A stretch of DNA of 32,234 bases, taken from NCBI GenBank assembly GCA_002348385.1, contig DEBD01000012.1, positions 1 through 32,234 on the forward strand, given 5' to 3'. Within the stretch, counting starts at the first letter, position 1. Each line of letters begins with the position of its first letter. The translations under genes and the position numbers were made by a program. This DNA comes from Gammaproteobacteria bacterium UBA2965 (GTDB lineage: Bacteria > Pseudomonadota > Gammaproteobacteria > Pseudomonadales > Azotimanducaceae). Of the stretch, positions 25,734 through 32,234 are shown piece by piece. The notes under the pieces were generated by a model. The model ran no database searches. It worked only from the letters and a program-made list of their open reading frames with translations, and had not been told where the DNA came from.

Positions 25734-26414
25734 GTGCCCGAGCAGCTTTCCGTATTCGAACTGGTATCCAACGCGAGCCTCCTGGTGCAGCTGGTTATGG
25801 GGCTCCTGGCGCTGGCCTCGCTGGTGTCCTGGGTGATGATCTTTCAACGCTGGTTCTACCTGCGTGGGGTGCTCGCGTCTGTGGACGAGTTCGAGGAGCA
25901 TTTCTGGTCGGGTATCGACCTCAGGCAACTCTACATGGAGCTTGACGGCAGCGCGGATCTCAACGGAATCGAACAAGTGTTCGTTTCCGGCTTCAAGGAG
26001 TTCACCCGCCTTTCCGAACAGTCGGGCACCGATGCAGAGGCCATCATGCAGGGGGCCGAGCGGGCCATGCGCGTGGCGCTCACCCGGGAAGAGGAAAGTC
26101 TGGAGACCCATCTGCCGTTTCTCGCTACGGTGGGATCCACCAGTCCGTACGTGGGGCTGTTTGGCACGGTGTGGGGCATCATGAATTCGTTCCGCAGCCT
26201 TGCGAACATGAGCCAGGCCACCCTGGCCTCTGTGGCTCCTGGTATTTCAGAAGCTCTGGTGGCCACCGCCATGGGCCTGTTTGCGGCCATTCCAGCCGTG
26301 ATTGCCTACAACCGGTTTTCGGCGCGGGTAGAGGTGCTGATGAAGCGCTATGATGCATTCAGCGACGAACTCACCAGCATCCTTTACCGCGCGGCGCACT
26401 CCCGCACCGCGTAG
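25734..26414 (+). CDS. tolQ: TolQ, proton-channel subunit of the Tol-Pal system
   Basis: A 226-residue inner-membrane protein with three helices, near 15-38, 130-152 and 166-190. LATVGSTSPYVGLFGTVWGIM and the EALVATAMGLFAAIPAVIAYNRF stretch are typical of TolQ/ExbB, which form a pentameric ring around TolR and use the proton gradient. The GTG start at 25734 is supported because the ruvB stop is in the same frame four codons upstream. No clear ribosome site is visible, so coupling to ruvB is likely. tolR follows after 14 bases. Confidence 0.95.
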   Translation: MPEQLSVFELVSNASLLVQLVMGLLALASLVSWVMIFQRWFYLRGVLASVDEFEEHFWSGIDLRQLYMELDGSADLNGIEQVFVSGFKEFTRLSEQSGTDAEAIMQGAERAMRVALTREEESLETHLPFLATVGSTSPYVGLFGTVWGIMNSFRSLANMSQATLASVAPGISEALVATAMGLFAAIPAVIAYNRFSARVEVLMKRYDAFSDELTSILYRAAHSRTA

Positions 26415-26428
26415 CCAAGGGCAAGCGG

Positions 26429-26866
26429 ATGGCCAAGCGCAGAAAGCCCATGTCGGAGATCAACGTGGTGCCCTACATCGACGTGATGTTGGTGCTGTTA
26501 GTGATCTTCATGGCCACTGCGCCGCTGCTCACTCAGGGGGTGATCGTCGATCTTCCCAACGCGCCCTCCGAGCCCATTACCGAGCAAGCCGACGACCCGC
26601 TGGTGGTGTCTATCCGTGCGGATGGCGCTTTGTTCGTGAATCTGGGTATTCAAAATGCTGACGACGAAGGCACGCGCGTGACCATCTACTCGCTGGAGGA
26701 TCAAGCCGGCCGGATATTGCGTGCGCGTCCCGGCGTGCCCGTCTATGTGAAGGCGGATCACAAACTCGACTACGGAACCGTGGTGCGGGTGATGTCGGTG
26801 CTGCAGAAGTCGGGCGCGGAAAGTGTGGGCCTGATTACCGATCCGCCCGATCTGGTGGATGGATAG
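26429..26866 (+). CDS. tolR: TolR, stator and peptidoglycan-binding subunit
   Basis: A 145-residue protein: a short cytoplasmic N-terminus, one membrane helix at about 16-35, and a periplasmic domain. The proton-carrying aspartate is D18 in VPYIDVMLVLLVIFM (D23 in E. coli). The rest (LPNAPSEP, then IRADGALFVN and VYVKADHKLDYGTVVRVM) fits TolR/ExbD. Its stop lies 8 bases inside tolA. Confidence 0.95.
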   Translation: MAKRRKPMSEINVVPYIDVMLVLLVIFMATAPLLTQGVIVDLPNAPSEPITEQADDPLVVSIRADGALFVNLGIQNADDEGTRVTIYSLEDQAGRILRARPGVPVYVKADHKLDYGTVVRVMSVLQKSGAESVGLITDPPDLVDG

Positions 26867-27584
26867 CCGTTTGCTGATGGACGTTCGCCGGTACGCGATC
26901 CCGGTAGTGCTGGCTCTGTTGCTGCACGCGCTGGCGGTAGCCGCGCTCTATGGCGGCTGGAATCCCGAGCAACAGGCCAAGGTAATCAAACCCCAGATCG
27001 TCAAATCACAGCTTCTGGTATTGGAGCCCAAGGCCAAGCCGCGACCGAAACCCAAGCCGGCGCCAAAGGCGCAGGCTGCACCAATAGCGCAGTCAAAGCC
27101 GGAGCCCAAATCGCCGGAACGTCCGGTGGAGCCGGCGCCAGACCCCCAGGCCGATCAGGAGGCCGCGCGTCAACAGGCGGAGCAGGAGCGGCGCGAGCGG
27201 CTCGAGGCGCTGGCCCAGTCATCTTTTCTCGACGCCTTGGAGTCCGAGGCGGGCGATCTTGCGGAGTCGCAAGCCGCCAGCGACGCCGAAGAGGTGGCTC
27301 AGTCTTATCGTTACGGAATCTATCGGCGCGTGGTGGCCAACTGGTCCAGACCGCCCAGCGCCCGCAACGGAATGCAGGCGAAGCTGCTGGTAGAACTTGT
27401 GCCCATCGGCGACGTGGTTACGGTGACTTTGTTAGAGGGCAGTGGTAACGGCGCCTTTGACCGGTCTGCCGAAGCCGCCGTGCGCAAGGCGCGGCGCTTC
27501 GACGTGCCCAAGGAATCGGAAATCTTCGAACGCTATTTCAGGCGTTTTACTTTGCTTTTCAGACCGGAGGATTTGCTGCGTTGA
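26859..27584 (+). CDS. tolA: TolA, short trans-periplasmic linker
   Basis: A 241-residue protein linking the TolQR motor to Pal and TolB. A membrane helix spans about 13-31 and carries H23. A Lys/Pro-rich region (about 50-97) is followed by a short charged helix (about 98-150), and the TonB-like C-terminal domain runs from about 150 (YRYGIYRRVVANWSRPPSARNG) to the end with GNGAFDRSAEAAVRKA. E. coli TolA has 421 residues, mostly a long helix, so this one is much shorter. The serine four places before H23 is an alanine. ATG 26859 overlaps tolR by 8 bases; the tolB start overlaps its stop by 4. Confidence 0.93.
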   Translation: MDSRLLMDVRRYAIPVVLALLLHALAVAALYGGWNPEQQAKVIKPQIVKSQLLVLEPKAKPRPKPKPAPKAQAAPIAQSKPEPKSPERPVEPAPDPQADQEAARQQAEQERRERLEALAQSSFLDALESEAGDLAESQAASDAEEVAQSYRYGIYRRVVANWSRPPSARNGMQAKLLVELVPIGDVVTVTLLEGSGNGAFDRSAEAAVRKARRFDVPKESEIFERYFRRFTLLFRPEDLLR

Positions 27585-28918
27585 GCCAGATGGAGAAGTT
27601 CTACAGGACACCCTGGATGTTGTGTTTGACGCTGCTGCTGTCCCTGACGGCAAACGCTGCCGAAACGCTTGACACCATCATTATCGACACGGGCTACGAC
27701 AAGCAGACCCGAATTGCCGTGGTGCCGTTTCGTCAGGGCCCGGAGTTCTCGGACAGGCAACAGATGTCCGATATCGTGAGCTTCGATCTTGCGCGCAGCG
27801 GTCAGTTTGCCCCGCTGGACAGTGAGAACATGCTGTCGTTGCCCACCCGCCGCGAGGAAGTCTTCTTTCGCGACTGGCGCGTGCTGGGCGTCGAGTATCT
27901 TGTTATCGGCACCACCGCGGTAGAGCCTTCGGGGAATCTGGGGGTGAGCTACCAGCTCTACGACGTGTTCAACGAGCGGGTCATGAAAGGCGAGACGATC
28001 AGCGCCCGCAGAACCCACTGGCGCGATGTGGCTCACAAGATATCGGATGAAGTTTTTGAGGCCATCACGGGCATCCGGGGTGCGTTTTCTACTCGATTAC
28101 TCTACGTGCTGGCTACCAACGCCGGCTCGCCAAGCGCCCGGTTCAGCCTGGAGGTGGCTGACTCTGACGGCGAGCGATCGAGAACGCTGTTCTCCTCCGA
28201 CGAGCCGTTGCTGTCGGCGAGCTGGTCGCCGGATGCGCAGACGGTAGCGTACGTGTCCTTCGAGACCGGCCGGCCAGCCATCGTGCTGCAGGATGTGAAT
28301 AGCGGGGTGCGCCAGCGTCTGACCCAATTCACCGGCATAAACGGCTCGCCCGTGTTCTCGCCGGACGGCAGGCAATTGGCCATGGTGCTCTCGCGCGACG
28401 GCAATCCGGAGGTTTACGTCATGAACCTGGCGGATCGGCGGCTGCGGCGTATCACGCGTCACCACGGCATCGACACCGAGCCAAGCTGGTCGCCAGATGG
28501 CCGGCACCTCATATTCACCTCCGATCGCGGTGGTCACCCGCAGATCTACCAGGTCGAGCTGGCCACCAATTTTATTGAGAGACTTACGTTCGTAGGTGAC
28601 TATAATGCGCGCGCACGACTGCTACCGAGCGGCAAGCACTTGGTGTTCGTGCATCGGCGTCAGGGGGTATTCCATATCGCCTGGCAGCACCTGGAGCGGG
28701 ATGATTTGCGCGTGCTCACGAAGACCTCGTTGGATGAATCACCCTCTATAGCGCCCAATGGCACTATGTTGATCTATGCGACCCAGGACCAGGGCCGAGG
28801 TATACTAGCGGTAGTTTCCATCGACGGTCGCGTGAGGTATCGCCTGCCATCGTCGTCGGGAGACGTGCGGGAACCCGCGTGGTCTCCCTTCATCGATACC
28901 CTCGGCAGGGGAAGCTGA
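27581..28918 (+). CDS. tolB: TolB, periplasmic beta-propeller
   Basis: A 445-residue protein with a signal peptide (about 1-26, ending TANA). An N-terminal mixed domain reaches about residue 165 (IAVVPFRQGPE, VEYLVIGTTAVEP). The propeller follows with repeats marked by SWSPDAQTVAY, VFSPDGRQLAM, SWSPDGRHLIF, LLPSGKHLVF and IAPNGTMLIY. TolB binds Pal and TolA during envelope constriction. The start is TTG 27581, with GGAGG 10 bases upstream and a TTGA overlap with tolA; ATG 27590 is the alternative and would leave the signal peptide intact. Confidence 0.95.
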   Translation: MSQMEKFYRTPWMLCLTLLLSLTANAAETLDTIIIDTGYDKQTRIAVVPFRQGPEFSDRQQMSDIVSFDLARSGQFAPLDSENMLSLPTRREEVFFRDWRVLGVEYLVIGTTAVEPSGNLGVSYQLYDVFNERVMKGETISARRTHWRDVAHKISDEVFEAITGIRGAFSTRLLYVLATNAGSPSARFSLEVADSDGERSRTLFSSDEPLLSASWSPDAQTVAYVSFETGRPAIVLQDVNSGVRQRLTQFTGINGSPVFSPDGRQLAMVLSRDGNPEVYVMNLADRRLRRITRHHGIDTEPSWSPDGRHLIFTSDRGGHPQIYQVELATNFIERLTFVGDYNARARLLPSGKHLVFVHRRQGVFHIAWQHLERDDLRVLTKTSLDESPSIAPNGTMLIYATQDQGRGILAVVSIDGRVRYRLPSSSGDVREPAWSPFIDTLGRGS

Positions 28919-28965
28919 AGTTCTTATCGCGCGATCAATCGAACCAGTATCAACAGGAGAAACAG

Positions 28966-29499
28966 ATGACTAAACAGTGGCTACGTAGCTCCCTTTATTT
29001 GCTTCTCGCGGGTTTACTTGTGGCCGGATGCGCCAGCCCGCAGCCGGAACCGACGGAACCAGCCGTCGATCCCGTTGAAACCCCCGACACCACGCCGGCA
29101 CCCGAGCCGCCCCCGGAACCGCCGGCGTTCAATGCCAAAGGCAATCCGTACGTGCCTGGTACCACTCGTCTGCTCAACAGAACGTTCTATTTCGACTACG
29201 ACCGCGCGGTCATCAAGCCGGACGACCTGGCGGCGCTGGAAACCCATGCTACGGTGCTGCGCAACAATCGAGACCGCAGCGTGGTGATCGAAGGCCACTG
29301 TGACGAGCGCGGAACCCGTGAGTACAACCTTGCGCTGGGTGAGCGCCGTTCGGACGCTGTGCGCAGCTTCCTCACGTCTGCTGGCGTGTCGCCTGCTCAG
29401 ATCGAGACGGTGAGCTACGGCGAGGAGCGTCCGGAAGACCCTGGCCACAACGATTCTGCCTGGTCCCGCAACCGCCGGGCGATCCTGATCTATCGCTAA
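28966..29499 (+). CDS. pal: Peptidoglycan-associated lipoprotein Pal
   Basis: A 177-residue outer-membrane lipoprotein. The lipobox is LVAGC with C22. A Pro/Glu-rich linker spans about 24-60, then the OmpA-like domain carries FYFDYDRAVIKPDD and the diagnostic IEGHCDERGTREYNLALGERR that contacts diaminopimelate in peptidoglycan. The end SAWSRNRRAILIYR is typical. ATG 28966 has AGGAGA six bases upstream; 47 bases separate it from tolB. Abundant Pal often has extra transcription of its own. Confidence 0.97.
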   Translation: MTKQWLRSSLYLLLAGLLVAGCASPQPEPTEPAVDPVETPDTTPAPEPPPEPPAFNAKGNPYVPGTTRLLNRTFYFDYDRAVIKPDDLAALETHATVLRNNRDRSVVIEGHCDERGTREYNLALGERRSDAVRSFLTSAGVSPAQIETVSYGEERPEDPGHNDSAWSRNRRAILIYR

Positions 29500-29508
29500 T
29501 CGGCGAGC

Positions 29509-30300
29509 ATGAAAGCGGCAAGATCACTGTGCGCGGCAATAGCCGCGCATCTTGTATTGGGATTGGGCCTTTTCGGCATTCTGCCCGACGGCGCCATGGC
29601 CGCCGTGCCTGTGGAGGAATCGTTTGCGGAGCCCATCGGTAGCCCGGTAGGGCCACGTAACGACCCTGCTCTACCAAGCGGTGCAACCGGGCAGCAATCC
29701 GAAACCCGTCGTCTGTCCGAGTTGTTCTACCAGCTTCAGGTGCTGCAGGAGGAACTTCAGCAGCTGCGTGGCATGGTCGAACAGCAGGCACACCAGATTC
29801 GTCGAATGGAGCGAGATCAGCAGGATCGCTACATGGATCTGGACAGGAGATTGACACAAGGGGCCGCTTCCCGTGCTCCCGCGCGACCATCCCCGTCAGT
29901 GCCGCCCGCGCAAGTATCGGCTGCGCCTTCGGAGCGCGATGCGTACAGCAGTGCGTTCGATCTGATGAAGGCGCGGCAATACGATGCGTCGGCGGATGCG
30001 TTCAACCAGCTCATAGTCGACTATCCCAACGGGGAGTTCACGCCCAACGCTTTCTACTGGCTGGGCGAGTTGTACCTGGCCAGGTCGGAGCTGGAACGGG
30101 CGCGTCAGTCGTTCGCCCAGGTAACCAACCTGTTCCCCGACCACCTGAAAGTGTCCGATGCTCTCTACAAGCTGGGAGTGGTGTATCACCGTCTTGGGGA
30201 CAACGCCCGGGCATTGCAATATCTCAACCGCGTAAGGCAGCAGCATCCGGCAAGCTCCGCGGCGGGGCTCGCCGAGACCTATGCGGCGGAGCTGCAGTGA
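29509..30300 (+). CDS. cpoB: CpoB (YbgF), Tol-associated periplasmic coordinator
   Basis: A 263-residue protein with a signal peptide (about 1-31, ending AMA). A coiled coil spans about 66-115 (ETRRLSELFYQLQVLQEELQ onward) and is the trimerisation region. A Pro/Ser linker leads to the C-terminal TPR domain (about 143-263: AFDLMKARQYDASADAF, NAFYWLGELYLARSELERA, DALYKLGVVYHRLGD). CpoB couples Tol energy state to peptidoglycan synthesis by PBP1B during division. It starts 9 bases after pal. queE begins six bases after its stop in the same frame. Confidence 0.95.
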   Translation: MKAARSLCAAIAAHLVLGLGLFGILPDGAMAAVPVEESFAEPIGSPVGPRNDPALPSGATGQQSETRRLSELFYQLQVLQEELQQLRGMVEQQAHQIRRMERDQQDRYMDLDRRLTQGAASRAPARPSPSVPPAQVSAAPSERDAYSSAFDLMKARQYDASADAFNQLIVDYPNGEFTPNAFYWLGELYLARSELERARQSFAQVTNLFPDHLKVSDALYKLGVVYHRLGDNARALQYLNRVRQQHPASSAAGLAETYAAELQ

Positions 30301-30306
30301 CAGCTC

Positions 30307-30951
30307 GTGGGCCAGCTTCGCATCACCGAGATCTTCCTGTCCCTACAGGGTGAAACCAGCACCGTCGGTTTGCCGACGGTATTCGTGCGGCTCACGGGAT
30401 GCCCGCTGCGTTGTGGCTATTGTGATACCGCCTATGCCTTTTCCGGCGGCGTCGTGATGGAAACGGCCCAGGTGCTCGACCAGGTGGCCGAGCACGGCGT
30501 GCGCCACGTAACCGTTACGGGGGGAGAGCCCCTGGCGCAATCCGAGTGCGCAAGCCTGTTAGTGGCGCTTTGTGATGCGGGCTATGCGGTGTCGCTCGAG
30601 ACCAGCGGCGCCATGGACGTTGCCAAAGTCGATCCACGCGTGGTCAAGGTGGTGGACCTCAAGACCCCCGGTTCCAGCGAGGTGGGTCGCAATCTCTTCA
30701 GCAACCTTGCCCATTGCGGGCAGCGCGATCAGATCAAGTTCGTGATCTGTAACCGCCAGGACTATGACTGGGCCAGACTTATCTGCGACCAGCACGACCT
30801 TTTCAGCAAGGTGGGCGAGGTGTTGTTTTCGCCCAGCTGGGAAGCCCTGGATGCCGCCGAGCTGGCGGATTGGATACTGCAGGACCGGCTGCCGGTTCGC
30901 ATGCAGATTCAACTGCACAAAGTGTTGTGGGGAGATAGGCCAGGAACGTGA
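30307..30951 (+). CDS. queE: 7-carboxy-7-deazaguanine synthase QueE
   Basis: A 214-residue radical SAM enzyme that converts 6-carboxy-tetrahydropterin to 7-carboxy-7-deazaguanine in the queuosine pathway. The iron-sulphur cysteines are C32, C36 and C39 in GCPLRCGYCDTAY. EIFLSLQGETSTVGLPTVFV and TVTGGEPLAQ are also typical. The GTG start at 30307 is forced by the in-frame cpoB stop three codons before. Its stop overlaps the queC start as GTGA, so the two enzymes for successive steps are coupled. Confidence 0.96.
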   Translation: MGQLRITEIFLSLQGETSTVGLPTVFVRLTGCPLRCGYCDTAYAFSGGVVMETAQVLDQVAEHGVRHVTVTGGEPLAQSECASLLVALCDAGYAVSLETSGAMDVAKVDPRVVKVVDLKTPGSSEVGRNLFSNLAHCGQRDQIKFVICNRQDYDWARLICDQHDLFSKVGEVLFSPSWEALDAAELADWILQDRLPVRMQIQLHKVLWGDRPGT

Positions 30952-31616
30952 AGCGCGCGGTGGTGCTGTTGTCGGGCGGGCTCGATTCCGCCACTACGCT
31001 GGCCCTGGCAGCCAGCGAGGGATATACGTGTTATGCCTTGTCGTTCAGCTACGGGCAGAAACACGACGTCGAGCTTGCCGCCGCGAAGAAGATCGCGCGC
31101 TCTCAGAACGTGGTAGAGCACCGGGTCATGACGATCGATCTCGGCGCTTTCGGCGGTTCGGCGCTTACGGACGCGGACATTGCCGTTCCGGAAGCCCCCA
31201 GCGACGGCATTCCGATTACCTATGTGCCCGCACGCAATACCGTCTTTCTATCGCTTGCGCTGGCGTGGAGCGAGGTACTGGAGGCGCAGCATATCTTTCT
31301 TGGTGTGAACGCCGTGGACTATTCCGGGTATCCCGATTGCCGACCGGAATTCATCGCGGCGTTTCAAGACATGGCGGCGTTAGCCACCCGAGCCGGCGTG
31401 GAAGGAGAGGGGGTGCAGATTCATGCCCCGCTCATGTCGATGGGAAAAGACGACATCGTAAAGCTCGGCATGCGCCTGGGCGTGGACTACTCCGTTACGG
31501 TGTCGTGCTATCAGCCTGACACCGCCGGCGCCGCATGCGGCAAGTGCGACAGCTGCAGGCTGCGTGCGCAGGGCTTTGCCAACGCGGGCCTGGACGACCC
31601 CACCGTCTACGCCTGA
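30948..31616 (+). CDS. queC: 7-cyano-7-deazaguanine synthase QueC
   Basis: A 222-residue ATP-dependent enzyme that turns 7-carboxy-7-deazaguanine and ammonia into preQ0. The PP-loop is SGGLDSAT at 9-16. A zinc site is formed by C187, C197, C200 and C203 in SCYQPDTAGAACGKCDSC. NAVDYSGYPDCRPEFIAAFQ is a conserved family stretch. GTG 30948 has AGGA just upstream, overlapping the queE end. It converges with ogt; a 5-bp GC stem at 31619-31632 lies between the two stops without a T-run. Confidence 0.97.
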   Translation: MKRAVVLLSGGLDSATTLALAASEGYTCYALSFSYGQKHDVELAAAKKIARSQNVVEHRVMTIDLGAFGGSALTDADIAVPEAPSDGIPITYVPARNTVFLSLALAWSEVLEAQHIFLGVNAVDYSGYPDCRPEFIAAFQDMAALATRAGVEGEGVQIHAPLMSMGKDDIVKLGMRLGVDYSVTVSCYQPDTAGAACGKCDSCRLRAQGFANAGLDDPTVYA

Positions 31617-31632
31617 TCGCGCGTCAGCGCGC

Positions 31633-32157
31633 TCACTTTGGCAATACCGCAGGTGCCGCGGCCTGGCTGGTTGCGGCGAATAATCCGGAGTGACTGCGTT
31701 CCAGATCGAGCAGGAAGCGCTTGCTGTCGAGGCCGCCCCCGAATCCCGTCAAGCTGCCGTCGGCGCCGATCACCCGATGGCAGGGAATGATGATGGGGAT
31801 GGGATTGCTGCCGTTGGCGTTGCCTACCGCGCGCATGGCTTTTGGATTGCCGATGGCTTCGGCGATGTCCCGGTAGCTGCGGGTTTCTCCATAGGGTATC
31901 CGCTGTAGTGCCGCGAGGACCGTGGTCTGAAATGGCGTTGCATCGGGCTCGAGGTACAGTTCGAAATGCTGGCGGCTGCCGTCGAAATACTCCTGCAGCT
32001 GTTGTTTTGCTTCCTCGAAAGGGGCCTCCAATCGGTGCCAGCTGGCGTCCGGTCCTCTTGCCTGACGGCCGCTGGAAAAGCCCAACACCTTCAGCGCATG
32101 TTGGGTACCGGCCAGCGTCAGCACTCCGATGGGACTATACATCGTGGTGTAGTACAT
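31633..32157 (-). CDS. ogt: Methylated-DNA-protein cysteine methyltransferase (Ogt-type)
   Basis: A 174-residue suicide repair protein that removes methyl groups from O6-methylguanine and O4-methylthymine in DNA. The acceptor is C126 in IPIIIPCHRVIGADGSLTGF, followed by GFGGGLDSKRFLLDLE. RIPYGETRSYRDIAEAIGNP and the recognition stretch RAVGNANGSNPIP precede it. There is no Ada-type regulatory domain. ATG 32157 has AGGAGGA nine bases upstream, preferred over an in-frame start at 32214. The C-terminus carries an Ala-rich extra dozen residues. The 77 bases to the right edge hold no gene I can recognise. Confidence 0.96.
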   Translation of the reverse strand: MYYTTMYSPIGVLTLAGTQHALKVLGFSSGRQARGPDASWHRLEAPFEEAKQQLQEYFDGSRQHFELYLEPDATPFQTTVLAALQRIPYGETRSYRDIAEAIGNPKAMRAVGNANGSNPIPIIIPCHRVIGADGSLTGFGGGLDSKRFLLDLERSHSGLFAATSQAAAPAVLPK

Positions 32158-32234
32158 GATCTGTCCTCCTTCGCGCTGTCTGCTTATGCGGCCCGGCTGG
32201 TTGCAGCCACGCACCAGAGATACATGAGCCCCTA

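Noticed and set aside
31619..31632. GC stem between the queC and ogt stops as a terminator.
   Set aside because: Only 5 bp and no T-run; too weak to call.
32158..32234. Possible tRNA or gene end at the right edge.
   Set aside because: No cloverleaf can be drawn, and the 13-codon minus-strand reading to a TAA has no support.

Overview
The window reads as a chromosomal segment of a GC-rich gammaproteobacterium. From DUF2069/arsC/yihY through aspS-yebC-ruvCAB-tolQRAB-pal-cpoB-queE-queC the gene order is the one I recall from Pseudomonas and relatives. The exact genus cannot be named from the sequence. I find 36 protein genes, one of them cut by the left edge. I see no tRNA or rRNA gene, insertion sequence, prophage or CRISPR array. 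Intergenic space is small and no gene-free stretch exceeds 300 bases.

Left third (1-9694, all minus strand). Transcription runs from right to left in two runs. The first is carboxylesterase, miaE, then a family-2-like glycosyltransferase (9694 to 7246). The second is argC, a subgroup-1c aminotransferase, rhlB, a Nit-type amidase, an AI-2E family membrane protein, a HisC-like aminotransferase and an ATP-grasp protein (6986 to 1). Junctions in the second run overlap by 1-4 bp or leave at most 27 bp. It mixes amino-acid chemistry with an RNA helicase. The HisC-like and ATP-grasp genes at its end are the least explained part of the window.

Middle (9841-20428). On the plus strand lie an ABC exporter, then an acyl-CoA block (alpha-methylacyl-CoA racemase, propionyl-CoA synthetase-like enzyme, small ABM-domain protein). 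This meets a minus-strand pair (DUF2069 membrane protein, ArsC-like reductase) tail to tail. YihY and a TlpA-like lipoprotein follow on the plus strand, then a lytic transglycosylase, proS and an HU-family gene on the minus strand. HU has a clear promoter, a long structured leader and a strong terminator.

Right third (20687-31616, plus strand). An FmdB-type zinc-ribbon protein with a serine-rich repeat tail is followed by aspS, yebC, ruvC, ruvA, ruvB, tolQ, tolR, tolA, tolB, pal, cpoB, queE and queC. This long compact run combines translation, Holliday-junction processing, the trans-envelope Tol-Pal machine and queuosine precursor synthesis. The usual ybgC between ruvB and tolQ is absent. A minus-strand ogt closes the window.

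Most of the window is conserved housekeeping DNA. The points most worth a second look are the structured HU leader, the argC-to-ATP-grasp run, the repeat tail of the FmdB protein, AspRS residues that predict a non-discriminating enzyme, the very short TolA, and the frequent non-ATG starts.
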